Shown in pieces: positions 12,201 to 25,611 of a stretch of 64,000 nucleotides of DNA. The first letter of the stretch is position 1, and every line of letters begins with the position of its first letter. Under the pieces are notes generated by a model. That model was not told the DNA's origin. It saw nothing but the letters and a program-made list of their open reading frames with translations, and ran no database searches. This DNA comes from Merluccius polli. Lineage: Eukaryota > Chordata > Actinopteri > Gadiformes > Merlucciidae. The stretch spans positions 476,501 to 540,500 of the forward strand of contig JAOPHQ010002558.1 of NCBI GenBank assembly GCA_030340625.1. The letters run 5' to 3'. A program made the position numbers and the translations under genes.

Positions 12201-12757
12201 TGTATCCCATCAGGTTTGAGAGACTGCAGTGTTTGCAGTTATGCAGTTTGGTTGATGGTTGACTTGTGGATTGTTCTAAACTGGTTGTACGTCACTTTTT
12301 CAGAAGGGGGGGTAGTGAAAGTAATATAGTAATATAACTAGTAACTAGTTACTTTTGATACCAAGTAATACGTACAGTGATATTATTACTTTTTTAAAGG
12401 AGTAATAAGTAAAACGTAACGTATTACACTTTCTGAGTAACTTGCCCAATACTGGTTGTGTGGTCGCCAAATAAAATGATATTGAGGAAATAGATCAAAT
12501 AAACACGATAACTCAAAATACACATTGCGCTTCATTAACATGTTACAGAATGCAGTGAAAAGGTAATTACACAAAAATACTAAGTTAAATATGTACTGTA
12601 TTTTGTCACATTATAACATCCCTTGTAACTGGTGCTTGAATTTTTTCCGCCTACCCAGACTGGGACGACTGGAAGGGGGTTTACTCCCCAGGTCTGCAGA
12701 GTCACAAGGGGAAAGTCCCGTGGATTCTATCAAATTAAAAGCATGGCAAGTGGAATA

Positions 12758-12975
12758 TCATAAATCTGCTACAAATACACTATAGGTGAGGTACAGAATG
12801 GACAGTGGTGGAGGTGTGTGGGCCTCCTGGGGGGGGGGGGGGTGATGTCGCCCTCTGCAGACAGCTTCAAAGGTGGGGAGTGAGGAGCCAGTGATGCGTT
12901 GGGCAGTTTTCACCAGCCTCTGCAGTGCTTTCCCGTCCGAGACAGAGCAGTTGCCACACCATACTGTGATGCAAT
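12758..12975 (-). mobile_element. L2 LINE fragment, 3' part (split by Harbinger element)
   Basis: Minus strand encodes DCITVWCGNCSVSDGKALQR and RLVKTAQRITGSSLP, the C-terminal domain of an L2-type LINE. Its 5' continuation is at 17224-17600, on the other side of the 12976-17223 element. Confidence 0.85.
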
Positions 12976-13084
12976 CCGGTTTATGCACGGTTACTTCCTG
13001 GTTACGATCAGATTACATTAGTCCAGGTGGGATACTTCCGGTCACTTCCGGAAGTGAATTAACTGTCAACAATCCACTACTACG

Positions 13085-14675
13085 ATGTCGTTTTATACGA
13101 GATGTCTCCAGGAGTTACCTCAAATTAACATCAACGATGTCTATAAACAAATAAGAGCACATTCAAGGACGTATTCGAGCCTTCGAGAAAAGGGTTTCCA
13201 GCTGTACATAACCAGCTATATCCACGATTATGAAGGTAAGTTTACCACAGCTATCTAGCGCTGCCGGTAGCTATCTGACGTTATCGTTAGCCCCGTCAGA
13301 TTCGTGGACTTTAGTTTATAGTTGTGCTCCACATTGTTGTAACACATAACTTTGATCAAATAATGTAATTAAGCTTGATTTCATCACAGAAATGCATATT
13401 TCCTGCAGATAGACTCACAATGAGGTATTTGTGTGTTATTGTCGCCATGTCCTCTAGTTGTAGGTATGCTAAAATCATTGTTTCTGTTTCTCAGTTTCTA
13501 ACAAAACCAAGGAAGGCAAGGGGGGGGGTGCTGCTGCCCGATTCTTGAGCGGGGCCCCCTCTCTGCCTTGGGCCCCCCCAAGACTGTCTCACTTTCCCCC
13601 GCAGTCCGTCGGCCCTGGTTCTACGTTTGAATGACATCTACCACGGCATGCCGAGGGATGTCGCTCCACTGATAACCACCATGGGAATCACAGGGGACAT
13701 ACCGCTGGTTGAGAGCATCTTTGGAAAGGTCCAAGAAGGGAGTGTTCTGTCCTACCACCTGCCAACTTTGAGTCCACCCAGAACATGCCTGCATGCCTCC
13801 GCACCATCACGGCCAGCTCTACCTCTTGATGGGTATCATTTAGGTCCTGCAGAGTGCTGTTTCGTACCGACCTGCCATCAACATCTGCACCTGACATCGC
13901 TTCGAACAACCAGGACAATGTCGCACCAGATTGAGGAAAGCACAAAACAGCAAAGTACTCTTAAGGAATGGCACCTGTTAAGAAGACCACGTGTGACATC
14001 TTCTAGATTCAGGTACTGTATGTGTAGTTTTGCTAATGTGACATTTTTATTTTGCCACCATTTACCCACTGAAGTTGAATACTTCCACTCTGTTGTGCCA
14101 TATAAATGTATTGGTTTGAGATGTTGAATATATGTGTTCATGCATTTTCAGAGAAATTTGTCATGTCAGAGGACAGTCAACAGCTGAGAGCCTGGCAGCC
14201 AGAATTTTACGTCCTGGCCAACAAACAGCCGAAATGAAGAGGGGCCTGCACATGGAACCTAAGGCAGTGGAGGAGTACTGCCAGGCAAAGGATGTTAACC
14301 ACCACTTGCGGCTTTATCATCCATCCGGATGCACCATGGCTTGGGTCATCACCTGATGGGTTAGTGTACGACCCAAAGGGGGAGCCGGTGTTCGGATTGC
14401 TCGAGGTTAAGTGCCCAAATGTCTTGAGCTATGTGGATTGTGCCTACCTTAAAATATCTGAAGATGTCTTACAGCTTAAGCATACTCACCATTACTACTG
14501 GCAGGTACAAGGACAACTACTCATTTCCGGTCTTGAGTGGTGTGATTTCGTGGTCTATGCTCATGATGATATGTTTATTCAGAGAATACGCAGAAATAAT
14601 GAAATCATGAAAACAATCAAAGAAAAGGCTGACTTCTTTTACTTTTATACATATCTCCATATGCTGTTGTCTTGA
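13085..14675 (+). pseudogene. YqaJ-domain exonuclease-like gene of the ISL2EU element
   Basis: The first exon 13085-13235 (starting MSFYTRCLQELPQININDVY) ends at a clean donor GTAAG. Later pieces are 13627-13995 and an exon from about 14152. The last part contains the YqaJ nuclease core: CGFIIHPDAPWLGSSPDGLV, GLLEVKCPN and HYYWQVQGQLL, matching the D…ExK…Q pattern of lambda-exonuclease-type enzymes. The helper protein's role in transposition is not well established. Here a one-base shift near 14300 separates AVEEYCQAKDVNHH from CGFIIHP, and the middle of the gene (a SWIM-type finger would be expected) is replaced by GC-rich DNA at about 13500-13620. The gene is therefore judged dead. Confidence 0.8.
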
Positions 14676-14710
14676 TAATGTCATAACCAATACTGCTGTA
14701 TACTGTAAAT

Positions 14711-14820
14711 CAACGTTTCTCAAATGGGGGTACGTGTACCCCTAGGGGTACTTTGAATGATTGCAGGGGGTACTTGGAACATTTCACATTTTTTTGTTGT
14801 GTTCATATTGGTTATGAACA

Positions 14821-14885
<65 letters not shown>

Positions 14886-15170
14886 ATATGTATATATGTA
14901 TATAAATAATTACACCTTAGTACAAGTTTGGTAAATATTTCCAATGTCAAGTTCCCATGTTTCTCACTAAACTATATGTGCCTCACCCATGTAATGTTCA
15001 TGTTTACACCAAACAACATGCACACATATTTACACAATACACATACATTATTTATATTTATTTTCAAATGTTTGTTCCTCCCCAAAATGTTTTGTGCTGG
15101 TGAAAGGGGTACGTGGCTGAAGAAATGTCTTAGAGGGGGTACTTTAGTACAAATAGTTTGAGAACCACTG
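14711..15170. mobile_element. hAT MITE with 8-bp target duplication
   Basis: Ends CAACGTTTCTCAAA (left) and TTTGAGAACCACTG (right) are inverted repeats of the hAT-Charlie type. The 8-bp CTGTAAAT flanks both sides exactly (14703-14710, 15171-15178). A TA microsatellite fills the centre. It lies just after the YqaJ remnant, inside the Harbinger element. Confidence 0.92.
14825..14904. repeat. (TA)n microsatellite, partly TATATG
   Basis: About 24 uninterrupted TA units followed by TATATATG-type interruptions, within the hAT MITE. Confidence 0.95.
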
Positions 15171-15308
15171 CTGTAAATGTTACTTGTAATCACCACAATT
15201 AAACAGTAAGTTTTGGTGCCCTAATGAAAGGCTAAGACTTTATTTTTAACATTACAAATGGTTCAGGCAAGTTATAATTCACACACAAAGATGGTAATAC
15301 AGATTCCT

Positions 15309-16653
15309 CTACTTTGCCCAAGCTTTTACTAGGGGGCCAGACTGGTAATTTAACAGAAGACATGCAACTACAAACAGTTGGTTAATATTGCCAAACATAT
15401 TCAGGGGAATAACAGTGTTAAACAACTTGTGTTCCTTTAACCTACGAATCAGGCGCTCAACATGAACTCTGAGGTGCGCAATAGACTGTGTCTCCCTGAC
15501 CTCCTCAGCAGTCATCTGTTTTCTTCCAGCCAGGAATGCTGGCCTGTACACCTTACAAGGTACACAATTGTCAACCAAGAAGCCTCTGTCCACCATTATA
15601 GCCGAGTCTGGCCTGAGGAGCTTGTTGATTCCTGACTCCACAAGGAGCTGTTTGTCACTGACTGAGCCAGCATAGAGGGGGGAGACAAAGGTAACTGCAC
15701 CATGGGGAGCCATGCCAATCATTCCCTTCAGGGTGCAATGAGACTTGTAGCTGGAGTAAACCTCGCTTTGGAGTAAAGGTGATGTGGGTGTTTGGCACCT
15801 CACCTCAGTGCAGTCTAGAATGACAGTGGTGTCTGCATAGTCTTTGAATTCTGGTGGCATATACTCTTTGATTTTTTCTGGTGACATCCAAATGCACTGT
15901 GCACCGAGAACAGAATACAAGAAATTACTCCACGACAGTATAATCCTGCTGACGGTAGACTGATGGATTCCATACCGGTCAGCCAGGTCATTCTGCTTCA
16001 CTGCCATGGTGAGGTAGTTCAGGAAAAGAAAGAGCTGATCCACTGGGAGTAGAGACTGTACCTGTAAGACGTACAAGATGAATTACATCAGCTGTACCTT
16101 ACTACACTAATTGTATATACTGTAGCGTAGCCTATCACAAAACAATACATTGACAGACATACCATAGTGCTTTGCCGTGGGGGTTCACCTGATGTTTTGG
16201 TCACTCGCATCATGTATTGCAGAGACGGTTCAATGACCTGCCAAAACCGCATCAGGTGATCATAAGTTGAAAACCTAAAGACAAGCAAGACTTGTTAGTA
16301 AGTTAGGTATGAAAAAACATAGAAGTAGGCCTATAGGCTACAATGGTAGTTTACAGAAGGACACATGTAGACTATCAAATTGGCTAAATAGTTTTATTTA
16401 ACCATACATACCTGGTGAAAAAACGTATATCCTTGTCTGAACCAGCAAATCTCTGCAAACCAAATCGCTGCTTTAGAGTAATCTCCTCTATCTGCTGCCT
16501 CAGCTGAGCGACCTCTTCGCGCAGACGTTGGTTCTCTTCTAATACCATGTCGACTAACGCCGGTTCTGGACTAGTGGAGTAGTCGTGTACATTGATGGCA
16601 CAAGCAACATCAACATCTCCAGCAGTATCGTCAACTTCATCGTCAGTAACCAT
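15309..16653 (-). CDS. ISL2EU-type Harbinger DDE transposase, open reading frame across three exons
   Basis: Three exons with good splice sites, 16653-16412, 16274-16163 and 16061-15309, join in phase to 368 codons without a stop. The N-terminus is acidic, followed by a coiled coil (LEENQRLREEVAQLRQQIEE) and LKQRFGLQRFAGSDKDIRFF. The middle has a helix-turn-helix-like stretch (LADRYGIHQSTVSRIILSW). The DDE_Tnp_4 nuclease core follows: VILDCTEVRC (first D), AIMVDRGFLVDN (second D) and RVHVERLIRRLKEH (E). All three catalytic acids are present. The enzyme would cut and rejoin the element at its terminal repeats. Orientation is convergent with the YqaJ gene. Whether it is expressed cannot be seen; an intact frame with matching terminal repeats suggests a fairly young insertion. 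Confidence 0.9.
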
Positions 16654-16845
16654 AGTGTCCTCTCTCCTAACATTAACTATCCATCTCCTTCGGATTTCCC
16701 CGTCCTTAGGAAATTTATGAAAGCTATGGATCGAGTTGAATTTAGCTGAGGCAGAACATAAGGGGATGCAGCAATGTTCGGCTGTCGTCTTTTCACTTCG
16801 CTGAAAAGTATAGGCCTACCGTGTCTTCTTCATATTAAAAATAAC

Positions 16846-17090
16846 TATGACAACTATATAACAACGAAATAACGTACAACTATATAACAACTAAATAACT
16901 GACAACTATATAACAACTAAATAACGGACAACTATATAACAACTAAATAACGGACAACTATATAACAACTAAATAACAGACAAATATATAACAACTAAAT
17001 AACTGACAACTATATAACAACTAAATAACTGACAAATATATAACAACTAAATAACTGACAACTATATAACAACTAACTAAATAACTGTCA
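16846..17090. repeat. 26-bp minisatellite inside the Harbinger element
   Basis: About nine head-to-tail copies of a unit like ACAACTATATAACAACTAAA plus TAACTG, close to the right terminus and upstream of the transposase start codon. Confidence 0.9.
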
Positions 17091-17223
17091 GATTTACCAG
17101 AGTTTTACCTATCGATTTACCTACTGCCACCGCCTACCACAACACCAGCTGACTCGACCGGAAGTGAGTCAGCTGGATTATATTGATGCGGAAGTTCTTT
17201 AGAGCGTACCGTGCATAAACCGC

Positions 17224-17600
17224 ATTGGTGAGGATGCTCTCAATAGTGCAGCTGGTAGAAGTTCTCCAGAATCTGAGGAGACAGATGGACCTTCTTCAAT
17301 CTCCTCTGGAAGAAGAGACACTGGTGAACCTTCTTGACCAGGGTTGAGGTGTTGAGGGTCCAAGATGTGGACACCCGGGAACTTAAAGCTGGCGACATGC
17401 TTAACCTCCGTCCAGTTGATACAGATGGGGGTGTGAGTGCCACCTTTGGTCTTCCTGTAGTCCACAAGGAGCTCCTTGGTCTTCTTGGTGTTGAGAGCCA
17501 GGTTGTCAGCACACCACGCCTCGAGGTGCTGGACCTTCTCCCTTTAGATCCACGACATAGGCCCAAGATATGTTGCTTGTAGGTTGATGGCCTCATGGTT
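17224..17600 (-). mobile_element. L2 LINE fragment, 5' part (split by Harbinger element)
   Basis: The minus strand encodes scrambled LINE C-terminal-domain segments (GGTHTPICINWTEVKHVASF; KVHQCLFFQRRLKKVHLSPQ). The two are in different frames, so the LINE was already decayed. It continues at 12975 on the other side of the Harbinger element. Confidence 0.85.
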
Positions 17601-18030
17601 TGATGATACGATGCTATCTATCAATTAATAAGGCAACGTCGTAAGCAATTGTAAGCATAGTGACATTTTAACTTAAAAACTAAAAGCACACACACCCTGG
17701 TGAAAAGTAGACAACAGTTGTCATCAACATTTGATCTCTGGTGTAGTACGCGATCTGTAGGAGGCCTACTAGGTAATTTACTGTCTACTGACTCAATCGT
17801 TTATATCGTGTGATAAATCAAAACGTTCTCCATTTCACTTCCTGCCCTCCATCTGAAGTTTGTGCGACATGGGTGTCATGTGACAGCAAACACCCTATTG
17901 AAATATGTACTGTGTGTTTTGCCTTCTTAAAAACCTTGATCAACAACATGCACAACATTTATTGTGTAATCTTTCCCTTTATTCAAAGAAAAATAAAACG
18001 AGCACACAAAAAGGCCAATTCAAATCAACC

Positions 18031-18036
18031 TTTATT
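18031..18036 (-). promoter_or_regulatory. Poly(A) signal of tubulin T1
   Basis: AATAAA on the minus strand, 58 bp beyond the T1 stop codon. Confidence 0.8.
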
Positions 18037-18093
18037 AGGGATCAACAATCGGAAGAGCATGCAGCACTGTTTGTAGACCATTCGTGTTCATTT

Positions 18094-21822
<3,729 letters not shown>

Positions 21823-21961
21823 GTTTTCTGGAGTGGTTCAAACAAGAAGGAAATATAAAATAAGAAGAAGTATCCTTTTTTATTTGTGTCTGTATTGCGT
21901 TGCGTATTCTACCCAACGGGGTCGATGCAACAACTGCTGAATGGGAAGGCGGTGCCAGCAG

Positions 21962-21968
21962 ATTTATA
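21962..21968 (-). promoter_or_regulatory. TATA box of tubulin T1
   Basis: TATAAAT on the minus strand, about 140 bp before the start codon. Transcription would begin near 21935, giving a 5' UTR of roughly 110 bp, similar to that inferred for T4. Confidence 0.6.
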
Positions 21969-21999
21969 CAGGCTGGGCTGGGCTCTCCGCTCCTGTGCA

Positions 22000-23813
22000 G
22001 AAAAAACAGGTTTTTACTACAACCCCCACATCAGGTCGTCATCTTTAACGTCAAGCGTTCTCCAGACACCCACTACATAATATTTGATATTATAAACAGA
22101 AACCAAAACGTGTAGGCCTACATGGTTTCTGCAGCATTCTGCATTGTTGGTTATGCTTACAAATGTGTAGGCTTCTAGTTATTTCATTTTCATAGATAAA
22201 TCCCATAGCCTATAGCATACATCAGATGAAACATATTCCAATGTAGCTTGTATCAGGGTATTGCTCTTTTGTTAGCCTATTAAATCAAATAATTTAAACA
22301 GAAAGTTACAACAGTTATCTTTGTCATGAATAAAATACACATTCCCCCCCTTCAGTCCATATAAAGAGCATGCATTATAAATGCATGCATAAGCGAACAG
22401 CAGGCATTGCAGAATTAATGACGTTTATACATTGGAAGGCTAAGAACAACAACACGCTTTATATCTTGGTGTTCATTTTAAGAGAATTTGTTTATGCAAA
22501 TGATGCGCAGAGGTTGTGTGAGAAATTATGCAAAATGGCAGAATGCTTCCAGTCTATGGATGCATGCATCAAGATTGTATATGCAAACTGGATAGCCATC
22601 CATGCTGCTAATGCCTGCCACAGTATCCACCCGGCATGCCAGTCCTCCAGCTCTCCACCCTCTTTGTCCTAGTTTCTCTGCAATGTCACTCAGTGGTCTG
22701 ATCACTTGGGCTGTGACTCTCTCTGTGTGCTTCTGCTAGCTATTGGGCAGGAAAAGGATTGAACATGAAGCAAATGTAGCAGAACTGCAGATACAGGGCT
22801 TTTTAGAAATAAACCAAAATAGACCATGTTCTTCTCAACATTTTTTCTTTGGTGTTTTTATATGAGACAACTGAAAAACTCTCCCTCTCTCTTCACCTCC
22901 TGCCCTGGAGCAAAATAAGCTTATAGGCTACATTGGTTTTACAATAATAAGAGTCAACTGCACTTGCAGCCCAACTTGAAGAGAAAACATTCTCCTGTTC
23001 AATTCCAAATGGAATTTGTCTATTTGCATTTGTGAGTAGGGAAATGAGAAGAAGAAGGGCCTCACAAGAGCCTTTGTGGGTGTGATACTTGATATGGCCT
23101 GCAGGGGATGAGGAGGAGGAGAGGAAGCAACGATGGCTCCATGCCGAGAGATCTTGAGAGAACATTCTATCCCCGCCCCCTTTCCTCCCCTCCCCAGCAG
23201 CTGTGAGACAGGGCCTGAGCAGCTGACGATAAGCGCTTGTGCCCCTCCCTTGAATGAAAGAAACCTCTCCATCCCTGACAAAAAAGGACCAGAATTGAAA
23301 TATGAGAAAGGCTGCGCACTGATTTCTCAAATGAAATAATAGAAAATAGGACAAAATGTCAAAATGTTCACATATGCTGAATAAATAGATTAATTTGCAC
23401 ATGTTCAGAGAATTAAATTTAAAAAATGCGTCCCATGGAAGTGTATGCCTATTCATCACAAAACATCCTACAAAATGACATTACTTCAACAAAAACGTTT
23501 GCTCCTACCTTCCTAGCATGAAGCATCAGTAAGATGTTAAAGAGGTAGCCTGTATTGTTTGTAACCTCTAAGACGTGTGAGCCTCTCTGTTATTTTTTCA
23601 GTCTCTGCAACTCGTGAAACACTGATCAAGTCAGACCTACAGCTATCAAAATGGTTTGTAAAACCTGAGTGATTATTTTGAGGCTTGAAATGTCTCAATT
23701 TGAGCAAGATTATAGCTGATAACACAAGACAATGTAAGCCAGAGAACCAAAATCCTTTTAAAATGGAACTGGAAAAAAACATTAAAGAAAGGTGCTTGAA
23801 TATGTAGCATGAA
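22000..23813. other. Intergenic, no gene recognised
   Basis: Short frames on both strands show no familiar domain, codon bias or splice pattern. The sequence is AT-rich with scattered TAGGCCTA words. Confidence 0.5.
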
Positions 23814-24420
23814 GTGGGCATCATGAGCTGTAGAATGGATATGACTCAGCTGAAAATAGAGGAAAAAGCTACACAGAAGAAAAGATTTGATCCAGATTTC
23901 TCACTAATAATAGTAGGGTTACCACAAGCAGACAATGAGGATTTAATGGCTCAAGTGAAAGACCTGTTGAATGAAGGCCTCGACTGTGACCCAGTGCCCG
24001 ACCCAGTTGCCGTGGAACATATATGCACAAGAGAACCCCAACTGGGGATAGTAAAGGTGGAACTAAGGTCGGTACCAGACAAAATGGCTGTGCTCCGCAG
24101 AAAATCTAAACTTAAGAGCAGCGACTGCTCCCAGAGAGTTTGTGTCATCGGCAAAATTGCATACAGAACCGCTGTTTTAATTTCAGAAATCCCAGCCAGG
24201 AAGGACTTTTACTTGGCTGGGAACTGGTTAAACAGACTCTCACAGGAGCAAACATGCTTTTACAGTGGTATTATTATGTATGTGTGGAACAAATCCATTA
24301 TTAAACCCATCCCTAAATCTGCAAAAGGCGACCCTAGAGTTCCATTAAATTACAGAGGAATCAGCTTGATCAGTACCATTTTTAAATTGTATTCAGGTGT
24401 CCTCAATAATAGACTTAACT
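23814..24420 (+). mobile_element. LINE, 5' piece (split element), ORF1-like fused to RT start
   Basis: An open frame (23814-24422) first reads FDPDFSLIIVGLPQADNEDL and VELRSVPDKMAVLRRKSKLK, an ORF1-like region. It then switches to the beginning of a reverse transcriptase: VWNKSIIKPIPKSAKGDPRV, PLNYRGISLISTIFKLYSGV, LNNRLN. The jump implies an internal deletion. The RT continues at 33941. The clade is L1/Tx1- or Nimb-like and not settled. Confidence 0.75.
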
Positions 24421-24499
24421 AGAAAATGCATTTCCTGCAGAAAACACGTGTGAATGCTGGAAGCTGAATGATAAGCGCAAAGCAGAAATATAAAATGAA

Positions 24500-24715
24500 T
24501 TGATCTGAAGAATCTGAAAGTAGTAGTAGAAGCTGAAATAGTAGAAGAATCTGAAAGTAGTAGAAGAAGCTGAAATAGTAGAAGAATCTGAAAGTAGTAG
24601 CAGAAGCTGAAATAGTAGAAGAATCTGAAAGTAGTAGTAGAAGCTGAAATAGTAGAAGAATCTGAAAGTAGTAGTAGAAGCTGAAATAGTAGAAGTAGCT
24701 GAAACTAGTAGGCTA
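24500..24715. repeat. 37-bp minisatellite, array A
   Basis: About five or six copies of a unit beginning TCTGAAAGTAGTAGTAGAAG and continuing CTGAAATAGTAGAAGAA. Confidence 0.95.
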
Positions 24716-25611
24716 GTAGCTGAATTAGTAATACTAATAGCTGAAGTAGAAGTAACTGAAGTAGTAACAACACTGCTGAACGTCCTCAAAAAGTAGCCCC
24801 ATCTGGCAACACTGTCTGAACGTCCTCAAAAGGTAGCCCAAACTGGCAACACTGTCTGATCCTCAAAAAGCAGCCCAATCTGGCAACACTGCTGAACGTC
24901 CCCTCGCTTGAGCGTCAACGTGAAGTCAACTGAAAAGGAATCAGTTAAACTTTGAAACTCTTAATAAATATAAATGCTATCGAAATTTTGTTTGGATATT
25001 ATGGGATATACAAGTCTGTAGATTTGTGACATTTTTTGAACAACGATTGAGAATTGATTTAGTTAGGCCTACGATGTGTAACTGTCAGAGATCAATGTGT
25101 AATCGAAATTTCGTTTGGATATCGTTATTATTGAATATACAAATCTGTAGATTAGTGACATTTTTTGAATGAAGGTTAGCGGTTGAAAAGTGAATGAATT
25201 AGTTACGACGTCTTAAACAGTGGAAGGTCCGCCGGTTACAATGGGACGAATGGTAGAATATGACGATTTGAAACTAAAACTGCGATACAGAAAAAAGTAT
25301 AACAGCTATCGAAATTTCGTGAACACGGCTAGATAGATACAAATCTCTAGATTCGTTTAGTTGTTTGAATGATGGGAAACGGTTGAAATTTGAATTAGTT
25401 ACGACGTAAAGCAGTGGAAGTAAACAGTGGAAGGTCCGCCGGTTACAATGGGACGAACGGTAGAATATGACGATTTGAAACTAAAACTGCGATACAGAAA
25501 AAAGTATAACAGCTATCGAAATTTCGTGAACACGGCTAGATAGATACAAATCTCTAGATTTGTTTAATTTTTGAACGATGGGAAAAGGTTGAAATTTGAA
25601 TTAGTTACGAC

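Larger units (their letters stand above)
11000..12454 (+). mobile_element. hAT (Ac-like) transposon fossil with BED finger
   Basis: The right end at about 12290-12454 is the long subterminal AT-rich hAT sequence ending CTTGCCCAATACTG. The left part codes for a BED-finger transposase N-terminus (see 11280-11620). The catalytic middle is missing, and a LINE tail with a CA microsatellite sits at about 11850-12200. The left terminus was not identified, perhaps displaced by the LINE tail ending at 10990. Confidence 0.65.
12976..17223. mobile_element. ISL2EU-type PIF/Harbinger DNA transposon, 4.25 kb
   Basis: The ends are terminal inverted repeats: CCGGTTTATGCACGGT at 12976-12991 and its reverse complement at 17208-17223, 15 of 16 bases alike. 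A 2-bp AT duplication flanks the element (12974-12975, 17224-17225). Removing the element plus one AT rejoins the host L2 LINE in frame (…SILTN then CITVWCGNC…). Inside are two convergent genes: a YqaJ-like gene on + (broken) and a three-exon DDE transposase on - (open). This gene pair is characteristic of the ISL2EU/IS4EU group. A hAT MITE (14711-15170) and a minisatellite (16846-17090) also lie inside. Confidence 0.9.

Noticed and set aside
22000..23460. Frames of 100-188 codons in the intergenic region after T1
   Set aside because: No domain, no consistent codon use and no splice support.
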